A stretch of DNA of 26,699 nucleotides, taken from assembly GCA_003153335.1 (NCBI GenBank), contig PLYG01000565.1, forward strand, positions 31,996 to 58,694, written 5' to 3'. Shown here in pieces: positions 1 to 9,200 of the stretch (its first letter is position 1; each line of letters opens with the position of its first letter). Origin of the DNA: Betaproteobacteria bacterium. GTDB lineage: Bacteria; Pseudomonadota; Gammaproteobacteria; Burkholderiales; Casimicrobiaceae. Made by a program: the position numbers and the translations under genes. The notes beneath the pieces were generated by a model. It was not told the origin of the DNA and ran no database searches. It worked only from the letters and a program-made list of their open reading frames with translations.

Positions 1-1
1 G

Positions 2-1876
2 CCCGTCACCACCATCGGCAGCGATGGCGCGGTGAGTTTCGATGTGGGCCTGCTCGCCGCAGGCAGGGCCACCTTCAAGGCGGTGGCCACGCAACTCGAT
101 GCACCCACCAGCTCCCCACTCGCGGTGACCAGCGGCGCCGTGGCTGCGTTCGTTCATGGTGGTGACGCGATTGCCGTCGATGGCATCGTCAAGCCTGCCA
201 GTGGTGCCTCGCCATTCAGCGCGAGCGTCGGCGTCTGGCCGCGCAACGCGGCACAGGTCGCTGACATCGGTCAGATCGCCTTTCAGGTCTCTGACGACGG
301 CACCAACTTCTCGCCATTGCTCGACGCCAATGGTGCACCGGTCGCTGGGTTGGCCCTGCTGTTCATTCCGCAGAAGTTGACCGGCAATTCGCAAAAGTAT
401 TACAAGGCCACGGTCAAGAACCGCTGGAGCGATGCCATTTTTGAGTCTGGCGTGGTCTCGCTGCAGTCGTTCATCCAGCCGGCGGTGCATATCACCGGCC
501 CCAAGGCGACCTTCGTGGGTAATCCGGTCACCCTGACGGCGGTGCCCGATGGCGGCGCGACCAACCTGAGCTATACGTGGACGGTGAAACTCGGCACCTT
601 CGATGCGAACCCCACCACTTACACCGGCGGCACGCTGACCTTGACCCCGAGCCGCCCGATGCCTGATCTGCTGATCACCTTGTCGGCCAAGGACGCGAGC
701 GCCCCGAACAATCCGCTGGCGACCAAGCTGGCGTATTGGGGCGTGAATGTGCTGCCGCCGCTACTGGCTCGTCCCGTTGTCACCGGGCCGACCGTGGTCG
801 AGGCGGGTCAGACCTATACATGGACCGCCATTCAAGCCTCGCCGTTCGGGGCCAACAGCGGCACCGATCTGGTCATCGAGAGTCATTGGGTCCTGCCCGA
901 CGGCAGCGCGTCCACCGACAACCCGGTCACCTATACGATTCAGCCGGGGGACCAGCAGAAGATTCGCTTCCAGTCTGGAGTGACTGGTTTCCCGACCACG
1001 AACGTGTTCACCGACCTCGCGTTTACCGAGTGGACCTACCAATGGCCGAGCTTGCGTATGTTGACGACGGTCCAAAGCCCGTATGTCCCCGCGCAGGTCC
1101 TGTTCAACGCCGGACTGACCTTCCCGGCCCAGATCACGCTACTGCACGGCGAACCGCTGACCTATACATGGTCGTTCCCAGTCGGGGTGACGGTGGTCAG
1201 TCAGGTGAACGGGCTGGCGACGGTGCAATTCCCGACCGCTGGCTCGTTCCAAGTGTCGGCGACGATCTCCGATACGCGGGGCAACAGCACCACGGTCACC
1301 TCTGACACCATACAAGTGCTGCCGCCGAAACCGCTCACCTTCAATCTGTCGCTGACCTCCAGCGACCGGTGGAATCGGCCGCCGGGCCCGGTGCTCGCGC
1401 GCACCGCACCCACCAGCTTGCCGACCGGCGATGCGGTCGCAGGGGTGACCTTCTTCGTGAACGGCTCACAAGTGGGGTCCGAGGTGCCCAGCGGCGCCAA
1501 CCTGAGTTTGCCTGATCCTGGCACCTACTCGGTCCGCGCAGTCATGCGCTCGATCAAGGGCGTCACGGCCGAGGCGACGCAACCCATCACGATGACCACG
1601 GGTGACAATCCGGTATGCGTGTTGAGGAAGAACGGCAACGGGACAACCGTGCTGTGGTTCCAATCGCTGTGCACCGTGCAACGCGGGGTCGTTGTCCGCT
1701 ACAGCTACTTCGTCAACGACGAGCCGTCGCAGGTGACGGCAAACACGATCAGCTTCCCGCTGGCCAGCATCCCCGGTACCAATACCGTAAAGGTCATCGC
1801 CACCACGGACAAGGGGCAGCAGGGCGCCGCGATCTTCGACGTGAGCAGTGGGTCCAGCTCGCCGACCACGCCATAA
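2..1876 (+). CDS. Giant Ig-like surface protein, C-terminal part only (5' end outside window)
   Basis: The frame is open from base 2, before any start codon, so this is the 3' end of a longer gene; the GTG at 32 is internal. The 624 visible residues form beta-rich Ig/PKD-like segments with recurring phrases such as FYKATVKNRWS-like (YYKATVKNRWSDA here), NPTTYTG, VVTGPTVVEAGQTYTWT and SSDRWNRPPGPV. Near the end, two Cys around residues 541 and 558 (in CVLRKNG and LCTVQRG) could form a disulfide. The tail is Ser/Thr/Pro-rich. The whole visible part is collinear with the last 1,875 nt of the gene ending at 11105, so the two are paralogues. By analogy with that gene the product is probably exported and acts at the cell surface. 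No catalytic motif was seen. Adhesion or scaffolding is inference. Confidence 0.85.
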   Translation, partial: PVTTIGSDGAVSFDVGLLAAGRATFKAVATQLDAPTSSPLAVTSGAVAAFVHGGDAIAVDGIVKPASGASPFSASVGVWPRNAAQVADIGQIAFQVSDDGTNFSPLLDANGAPVAGLALLFIPQKLTGNSQKYYKATVKNRWSDAIFESGVVSLQSFIQPAVHITGPKATFVGNPVTLTAVPDGGATNLSYTWTVKLGTFDANPTTYTGGTLTLTPSRPMPDLLITLSAKDASAPNNPLATKLAYWGVNVLPPLLARPVVTGPTVVEAGQTYTWTAIQASPFGANSGTDLVIESHWVLPDGSASTDNPVTYTIQPGDQQKIRFQSGVTGFPTTNVFTDLAFTEWTYQWPSLRMLTTVQSPYVPAQVLFNAGLTFPAQITLLHGEPLTYTWSFPVGVTVVSQVNGLATVQFPTAGSFQVSATISDTRGNSTTVTSDTIQVLPPKPLTFNLSLTSSDRWNRPPGPVLARTAPTSLPTGDAVAGVTFFVNGSQVGSEVPSGANLSLPDPGTYSVRAVMRSIKGVTAEATQPITMTTGDNPVCVLRKNGNGTTVLWFQSLCTVQRGVVVRYSYFVNDEPSQVTANTISFPLASIPGTNTVKVIATTDKGQQGAAIFDVSSGSSSPTTP

Positions 1877-1941
1877 TTGACTGCTTATTGATGTGCCGCA
1901 ACCGAATTGGTAGCATATCACCCGGCCGAACAAGAAATTGA

Positions 1942-1973
1942 CGCCACGCGCCTTCCCAAAGGGCTGCGTGGCG
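1942..1973 (+). terminator. Stem-loop after the first giant gene, probable terminator
   Basis: CGCCACGC (1942-1949) pairs with GCGTGGCG (1966-1973). The interior can pair further (CCTT with AAGG around a CCCA loop). It lies 66 nt after the stop of the upstream gene. Only a weak T-rich stretch follows (gttactatt), so termination is likely but not certain. Confidence 0.5.
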
Positions 1974-2245
1974 GTTACTATTCGGATTACACGCCGGAAA
2001 CCGGCGGGCAAAACATCGCCAATGGGCCTGACGTTGTTCGGTTTGCAGAACAACGGTCTTCAGAACGCCTATCGCACATAGGGGTCGCCCGAGTTTGTTC
2101 GACAGCGCGCAGGGAATGCGCTGACGGCTAACTCATCGGGGGGCTCGTGCACAAACAACTCAGCAGCATAACAAAGCTCGACAGCTCTTCCGTCTCCGGC
2201 GTGCGGATCGAGACGATAAGGCTGTATCGGGCCGGCAGGTCGTAA

Positions 2246-2566
2246 CGTTCTTGGTTCGGGCGTGTTCGACTGGGTGCGGTTGGCATCACCAGCCTCCACC
2301 TGTTGACGACGCACAACCTGCCCCTGCAGCGTCTGTTCACAACAACGAATGCCACCAGCGCAGCCTCCGCGCTCTGCGCACGGATGGCCGCGCAGCTGTT
2401 GGCGGCCTACCCAGCGCTGCGCCCCGAGACGATTCGGGCATTGATCGTCCACTCCGCCGAATGGACGGAGGCTATGCGCGCTACCTACCTGCCTGCCGAT
2501 GGTGTGCGGCTACTTGCATTGCAACGGACAAGAACTGTCCGTCGTCGCGACCAATGTGCGATTTGA
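2246..2566 (+). pseudogene. Remnant of a subtilisin-like (S8) serine protease
   Basis: The open stretch after the stop at 2243-2245 reads ITSLHLLTTHNLPLQRLF, then a block with TTTNATSAASALCARMAA, then LLAAYPALRPETIRALIVHS and AEWTEAMRATYLP. This matches the catalytic-Ser region of S8 peptidases (the G/N-x-TSxA block holding the nucleophile Ser), followed by the helix and the AYP...TIRALLVHSA stretch. It is close in style to the large subtilases paired with AAA ATPases in the IetAS addiction/defence family, which I recall from general knowledge. The catalytic Asp and His regions are missing and the reading degenerates after about 2500 into a stop at 2564. No start codon with a ribosome site is present. 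I regard it as a dead fragment of about 80 residues from a protein normally several hundred residues long. Confidence 0.6.
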
Positions 2567-2855
2567 TGAGCGCCTTTAGTTGTTCAGAACTGGCCACAGT
2601 TCTTTCTGCCCTGAATGAGTTCTGCACGAAGCATACCAAGAGGCCGGCCCGTTGCGAAGAGGCGACTGGCCATCTCTCCTTCGAAGCCGTGCGGGAAACA
2701 GACAGCGACCCCCTCACCGCCGGAGAACTAGGTGGGCACGGCAACAGACCGCTCCCAGGCTCACCCAACCCTCAAACCGGTAGAACGACATTTGGACCAT
2801 GGATGCGCCATGGCCATCGGTGAGCCGACGAACGATCAGGCGACCTATTTCCCTG

Positions 2856-2888
2856 AAAAAAACAAAGGTCCCGGGGACGGGACCTTTG
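2856..2888 (-). terminator. Perfect 10-bp hairpin with T-tract on the reverse strand
   Basis: CAAAGGTCCC (2863-2872) pairs perfectly with GGGACCTTTG (2879-2888) around a GGGGAC loop. A run of seven A (2856-2862) becomes a T-tract after the stem when read on the minus strand, as in an intrinsic terminator. No supported minus-strand gene lies upstream of it (2.9-3.3 kb). It may be an orphan left by a lost gene, or a REP-like palindrome. Confidence 0.5.
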
Positions 2889-3019
2889 ATTGGAGATAGT
2901 GGACGATCTACGCGCTGCCTGCGGGAGACCGCTACCCGTTAGGACCTGGGAGTCTTAGGGAAATCTCAGCAAATGTGGCATCCGGTCTCACCAACTGTTG
3001 CGCGAATCTCAGTAATAGC

Positions 3020-3050
3020 GGCGCCCTACATATACCTTTGTAGCGGCGCC
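3020..3050. repeat. Bulged inverted repeat around GGCGCC
   Basis: GGCGCCCTACA (3020-3030) pairs with TGTAGCGGCGCC (3039-3050), with one bulged C at 3044 and an 8-nt loop. The core TAGCGGCGCC is also repeated directly. The function is unknown; it could be a REP-type element or a structured RNA. Confidence 0.5.
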
Positions 3051-3142
3051 TACAGCAATTGCGCTACTGCCAGCCATATCACCTAACCGATCATGGGGCG
3101 AGAAAAATAGCCGCGTCACACCACCCCAAAGCAACCATTTGA

Positions 3143-3223
3143 TATACACTATCGCGCATGAGCGCCGGAAACCGGCGCGGGCGTGTCTGCCAAACGGGCC
3201 TGTCAACGTTCGGAAAACCGAAC
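3143..3223 (+). promoter_or_regulatory. Leader of the giant gene: possible -10 box and two hairpins
   Basis: TATACACT (3143-3150) resembles a -10 box, although no good -35 box is seen 17 nt upstream. Downstream are two short perfect hairpins: GCGCCGG-AAA-CCGGCGC (3162-3178) and GTTCGG-AAAA-CCGAAC (3208-3223). Both lie in what would be the 5' untranslated leader of the gene starting at 3261. They may affect translation or mRNA stability. I could not match them to a known riboswitch; the pattern does not fit the c-di-GMP-I consensus. Confidence 0.3.
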
Positions 3224-3260
3224 ACTTGTCAGCACAGCGGTTGCCTGAGTTTATCTGTCG

Positions 3261-6200
3261 GTGCCTTATGCCCCCGAAGATCAACTCATTATTGGTGACA
3301 CCTTGGATACGCGCCCCTTCGCTCCCTTGACGACTGCTTTCTCGATCTCTAGGCACTTCATCGGAGGGGCGCTGCGACGCGCTCGCGCACGCCTGTTAGC
3401 GGCGTCCATAGGCCACGCCCTGCTCGTTATTGCCGCCAGTACGCTGCTCTATGTGATCGGTGCCCCACCGGCGCAAGCACAGGATGCCAGCTTCGCAGGC
3501 ACCTTAGTGTCGCAGAACCTGCCCGCCACCATGGAAGCCGGCAAGCAGTATCCCATTACCGTGCAATGGCAAAACACCGGTACGAAATCGTGGACCAACG
3601 ACAATATTCAGATGGATGCTTGGGGCCCCTATAAGGCGCCGAGCGACCCCTCGGTTTCGAATTCGTGGGGAGCAAGCAGCAATGAATATCAAACCTACCA
3701 CAACTATACCGGGCTCCATGGGCCGAACTGGGGATTCATTACGGTCGCCCCCGGAGAAGTTGCCTCGTTCACTTTGGTGATCACCGCACCAAATGTGCCG
3801 GGGGATTTCAAGTTTACGACCGCTCTGTTTGACTATGACACTGGCAATCAGGCTTTTTCCGCTGCGGCGTCCGTAACCATCACGCCAAGCGTCGCCTTTG
3901 TGTCGCAAACCATCCCGGCCACCATGCAGGTCGGCAAAACCTACCCGGTAACCGTGCGCTGGCAAAATGCCGGGTCGGGCGATTGGACCAGCGACAACAC
4001 GTATCAGTATTACTACTGGCCGTATCTGGGTTCCGTCAGCGAAGCGGGTAGTACGACCATTGGCCCCGGCGGCTCCTCGTCGCAGCAGCTACTCGACGCG
4101 AGCCAAGGCTTCACCACCGTTTCTGCCGGTGGCATCGCCACGTTCACCTATTTCGTTACCGCGCCGACAACACCGGGAATTTTCAAGTTTGTCAGCGAAC
4201 TGAACAGTTACACCTACGTCTATGACGCAGCCTCCGACAACTACCTCTCCAACAATATTGATGGATTCGGCCCGCAAGTGTGGGTAACCGTCACGCCCGC
4301 TTCGCTGGGCGGCTCGTTTGCGGCGCAAAGCGTGCCGCAGGCGGTTCGAGTGGGGGTCGCCGCTCCGGCCACGGTTACGATGACCAACAGCGGTCGATTG
4401 CCATGGGTTGGCGGGCAACAATGGCTTGTTCTGGGCGCGAATCCAGATGATCGGGCCAGAGATAGCTATGGTTTCTATCCGGGCCCTTGGCCCACTGGCG
4501 GCTGGGGCACGACAACCGTGCAAATTCCTGCGGGTACCACGGTGGCACCCGGCGCTTCGTACACCTTCTCCCTCACCCTCACCGCGCCAGACGCCAACTC
4601 TGCTCGGTACTCCTTTGGCGCAAGCATGGGCAGCGCCGATGGCCTGTTCGGGGCCTACACGCCCACGGTCAATGTCTGGCCATCGTTAGCGATGGATGGC
4701 GCTACCCCCTCAGACATTCAAGTGTATGACGCACCGGCCGGCACTTCATCCAAAAATAGTTGGAATACCGACTCCATCTGCTTTTACAACAGCGGCGAAA
4801 CGGAATGGCTCAACGGGTCACAGTGGCTGGAAGTTCGCCGTGTCATCAGCGGCGCCTTGGACCACCCTTGGCCGGACAACAACTGGGGACTGGCCAACTA
4901 CAAATTTCAATTCGGCGACGGTAACGCCGTCGGAATCGGCGAACGATATTGCGCCTATAGCTGGAGTTATTCCAGCGTAGGGAATTTTGTGATGCCTGCG
5001 ACACCCGGCGCCTACACGCTCGAAGCCACGATGATGAACGCCAGTGGCCCCTTTGGCACCCCGCAGTCCATTACCGTAAACGCTACAGCGCCGGCGAGCG
5101 CGCAATTTGTTAGCCAGAGCGTCCCGGACTCCGTGCCGGCGAACTCGTCGTTCCCGGTTTCAGTAACCATGAAAAACACGGGGCCCGCACCGTGGACCTT
5201 CGAAACGCTCATTGATCTGATGCCGCAACCGAATATGACGCATCTGTTTCCGCAGGACGGCTGGGGCAATTTCTGGACCGGTGACCAACAGATTCCGTAC
5301 GGCACCACCGTGCAGCCGGGCGACAGCTACACGTTCAATTGGCAGGCTATGGCTGGTGGTATCAACGGACTCTTTGCGTTTACCGGGACCTTGCTAGACA
5401 GCAACACCGGATTTCACTTCGACACGCCAACACCGGTCACTTATATCGCCGTCACCGGCGGCGTGAGCGTGCCACAGGCACAAGTAACCAACGTACAGGC
5501 CACCAAAGGCACGCAGACCGGACAGGTCACCGTGACGTGGAGCAACAGCACCGATCCGGCCGTGGATCATTACAAGGTACAAAGCAGCGGCGGTGATCCG
5601 ACCCTCGATAGCAACAATTGGCACGATCAGGCGAACGGCACCGACGGGACAGTAGGCGTAGTCATGCAGGCGGACAGCGCTATCGATGCCTACAGCATAA
5701 GTCAGGGTGGTGATGGTTGGTTCCGCTACTATGTTTGGGCTTGCGACCGCGACGAGCGGCAGTGCACGTCGTCTCTCAATGACTGGGCGACGCCGATGGA
5801 CTTCGGGTATCCGAATCTCCCGCCGAACTATGCCGACGCGACACTGACCGCAACCGGCGGCGCCGCCAGCGCACCAGTCACGCCCTACGTGCTCGACCCG
5901 AACGCACAAGCCGGGCAAAACGAAAGCTATACGTTTGCTGTGCTCACACAGCCGGCCGGTGGCGAAGGCACGGCTACGGTAGTCAATAATCAGCTTATGT
6001 GGTCGCCACCCGCCGGTGGTTTCACTGGTCCCACCTATTTTCTGTTCACCGTGACCGATCACGGTGGCGCCAGCGTCGATGGGATTGCCAACGTGAACGG
6101 TGGTCAGGGTACCTTCGCCAACCTTGGCGATAGGGGTGCCGTAACCCTCGACCTGCCGGACACGATTCAGGCCGGGCAGACTTACCCCATGCTGGTGAGG

Positions 6201-9200
6201 ATCAACAATACCGGTCATACCGATTGGACCGGTACCTATACGATGCAGCTTGCCGGCGATATTGCAGCACCCTCCGGCCTAAGCGTGGACAATTGGCTCA
6301 ATAGCTGGGGCTTCACCGACAGGCTTGGCAATCCGGGCCTTGGTGCCGCCAACATCACCACGCTCACGCTCCCGGTGACTGCCCCCGCCACGAACGGAAC
6401 CTATACGTTCAGCGGGCAGATCGCTGATGGATCGAACTCCTTGCTGCCGCTGGCGGGGGTGTCGAAGTCGGTGACCGTGGTTGGCGGCATACCCGCCGAC
6501 CCAAGTGCGCCCACCGCGCCACCTAGCAACGTTGGCGCGACGGCGGGCACCATTACCGGCAACGTGCGAATCACATGGGCCGCCGTCGGTGGTGCCGTCA
6601 GCTATAACGTCTATGCGGACGGCACCCTGATCAGCGATAGGGCGATCACTGCTGCCAACTTCAATGTCGCAACCAATACGGCCACCGCCGTTGTTTATAC
6701 CGTGCGCTCGGTGAATGGTGTCGGCACTGAATCTGCCGACAGCGCCGGGGCTTCGGGGTACCCGAATATTCCGCCGACATCGACTTCAGCAGCATTGACG
6801 GCGAATTCGGTTACTGCGGCAACGCCGGTGACCCCGTCCACTATCGATCCAAACACCCTAACCGGGGCCAGCGAGACTTTTACCTACACCATCGCCACGC
6901 AGCCGGCGGCGGGCCAAGGTACAGCTTCGGTAGCCAACGGCAAACTCAGTTGGACACCGCCGTCAGACGGCAGCTTTAGTGGCGCCACGTCGTTCACCTA
7001 CAGCGCGGCCGACAAGGCTGGAGCGACGGTGGTGGGCACCGCCTCGGTTACGGTTACCGCTGCGGCGCCTAACGCGCCCGCCAACCTCACCGCCTCGCAA
7101 GGGTCGGTAACTGGCGCCGTTCATCTGGCGTGGACTGCCGCCGCCGGTGCGGCCCGCTACGACGTTTACGCCGCAGGGGCCAAGGTAAACACGGCCGCCC
7201 TTACCACTACCACCTACGACGCTGCGAATAGCAATCCGGCCAGTATGACCTACACGGTGCGCGCGGTCAGCGCCGCTGCCCTCGAATCGGCGGACAGTGC
7301 AGACGCCTCTGGCTATCCCAATTTGGCACCCACCGCGACCAGTGCCGCGCTCAGCGCCGCCCCGGACGCCGCCTCGGCGGCGGTCACCCCAGACGTTACC
7401 GACCCGAACACGGCGGCGGGCAAAACGGAAGTCTTTACCGTTACCGTCACGTCGCAACCGAGCGCCGGTAGCGCTTCGGTGGTGGAGGGTGGGCTCGTCT
7501 GGACCCCAGCTCCGAACCATGCCTTTTCGGGAACAACGACCTTCGGTTACCGGATTGCTGACAAGGGTGGCGCCACCGTCAATGGCACCGCAACCGTCTC
7601 CGTCTCCGGCTCCGCACCGAGCGCACCGGGTAACGTTCGCGCTACACAGGGCACGCTAACCAATGCCGTACAAGTGACGTGGAACGCGGTAACCGGAGCT
7701 GCCGGCTTCAATATCTACGCAGCGGGCTCCAAACGCAACACAGCACCGATAACCGGCACTGCCTACACCGACTACCCGGTAGCGAGCGCCACCCCGGTCG
7801 CTTACACCGTGCGCAACGTCAACGGCGCCGGCGGCGAATCGACGAACAGCACCGCCGCTACCGGTTATGCCAATATCGCCCCAACCTCAACCAGCGCGAC
7901 CCTCACCGCGAACGCCAGCGCCAATTCGGCGGCAGTGGCCCCGGTCACAGTTGATGCAAACGTCAGTGCTGGCCAGAGCGACGCCTTCACCTACTCCATC
8001 GTTGGACAACCGCCGGCGGGCGAGGGCAGCGCGGTCGTAATGGCCAACAAGTTGGTCTGGTCGCCTCCCTCTGGCCACGGCTTTGTCGGCACCACGTCCT
8101 TTACGTTCCGAGCGACTGATAGGGGTGGAGCCGCCGTTACTGGTACCGCCAGCGTGAGCGTCACCGTCGCACCCGCCGCACCAGCGACGGCGCCGGGCGG
8201 TCTCGCCGCGTCACAGGGCACCGTTACCAATGCGGTGCGCTTGTCGTGGCTCGGGCGCAGCGGAGCGTCCAGCTACAACGCGTATCAGGCCGGCGTTAAG
8301 CTCAACACGGAACCAATCACCGGCCTTACCTACGACGCGGCGAATACCAGCGTTACCCGCGTGAGCTACACGGTGCGCTCGGTGAACAGTGCGGGAGCTG
8401 AATCGGCGGACAGCGTGAGCGTGCAGGGTTATCCGAACATCGCGCCGACCGCGACCTCGGTCCACCTGACCGCCAGCACGCTCGTCGGCAGCGTCGCCGT
8501 AGCCCCGACCGTCGAAGACCCGAATGTCGCCGCCGGGGAAGCCGAGACCTTCACCGTTACCATTACCGATCAGCCAAGTAACGGCACGGCCTCCGTTAGC
8601 GCCAGTAAACTGGCATGGACGCCGGGTACCGGCAGCGTTGCCGGAGTGGTCAGTTTTGGCTATTCGGTGACTGATAAGGGTGGGGCCAGCGTCAGCGGCA
8701 CCGCAACGGTTACGGTGTCGTTTGTGGCAGTAGCCCCGGTCGCGATCACTTTCGCCCCCAGCGCCGGACTGGTCCCGGTCAACGGCGGCAACTACCTGAC
8801 CTACTCCGGCACCAATGTCGCCGGCATGGTCACGGTCACCGGTCCGGTCGGGGGCATGACCGCGCGCATCAGCCTCAACGGTGGTGCGGTGCAGTCGCTG
8901 CAGACCACCGGCACCTCGTTGCTGACGATGGTGAAGACCGAGAACGCGGTGGTGGGCACGGCCCAGACCTATCACATCGAAGTCACGCCGACCAAGGGCG
9001 TCAACAGCCCGACGGTGGCCGATTACAGCTTCGACGTGAAGCCGCGCGGGGCCTTCCTGCTGCTGCGGCCGTTGCTCGGCGCCAACTCCTCGGCGCCGGC
9101 GACGGTGACCGCCAGTCTTGGCCTGCCGGCCATCGGCGGGGCCTTCACCTACGACGCCGGCAAGCAGGGCGCGTGGAGCGTGCAGCTCTACAGCCTGAAC

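Larger units (their letters stand above)
2567..3260. other. Long non-coding stretch upstream of the giant gene
   Basis: I find no convincing gene here in either direction. It holds a terminator-like hairpin (2863-2888), a bulged hairpin (3020-3050) and two small hairpins just before the giant gene. The open frames at 2251-2823, 3009-3356 and 3139-3330 lack family resemblance, ribosome sites and a coding-like composition. Together with 1877-2245 it makes a 1.4-kb scar between two paralogous giant genes. Confidence 0.6.

Noticed and set aside
2251..2823. A 190-codon forward frame in the scar region
   Set aside because: It overlaps the subtilase remnant in another frame, has no ribosome site and reads as low-character sequence.
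3143..3260. Possible c-di-GMP riboswitch in the giant gene's leader
   Set aside because: Two hairpins with A-rich loops are present, but the conserved GGGCAAACC and GGGACGCAAAGCC segments of the GEMM-I class are missing.
3009..3356. Reverse frame of 115 codons over the giant gene's leader
   Set aside because: It covers hairpins and the signal-peptide region of the giant gene and shows no family features, despite a terminator-like hairpin downstream.
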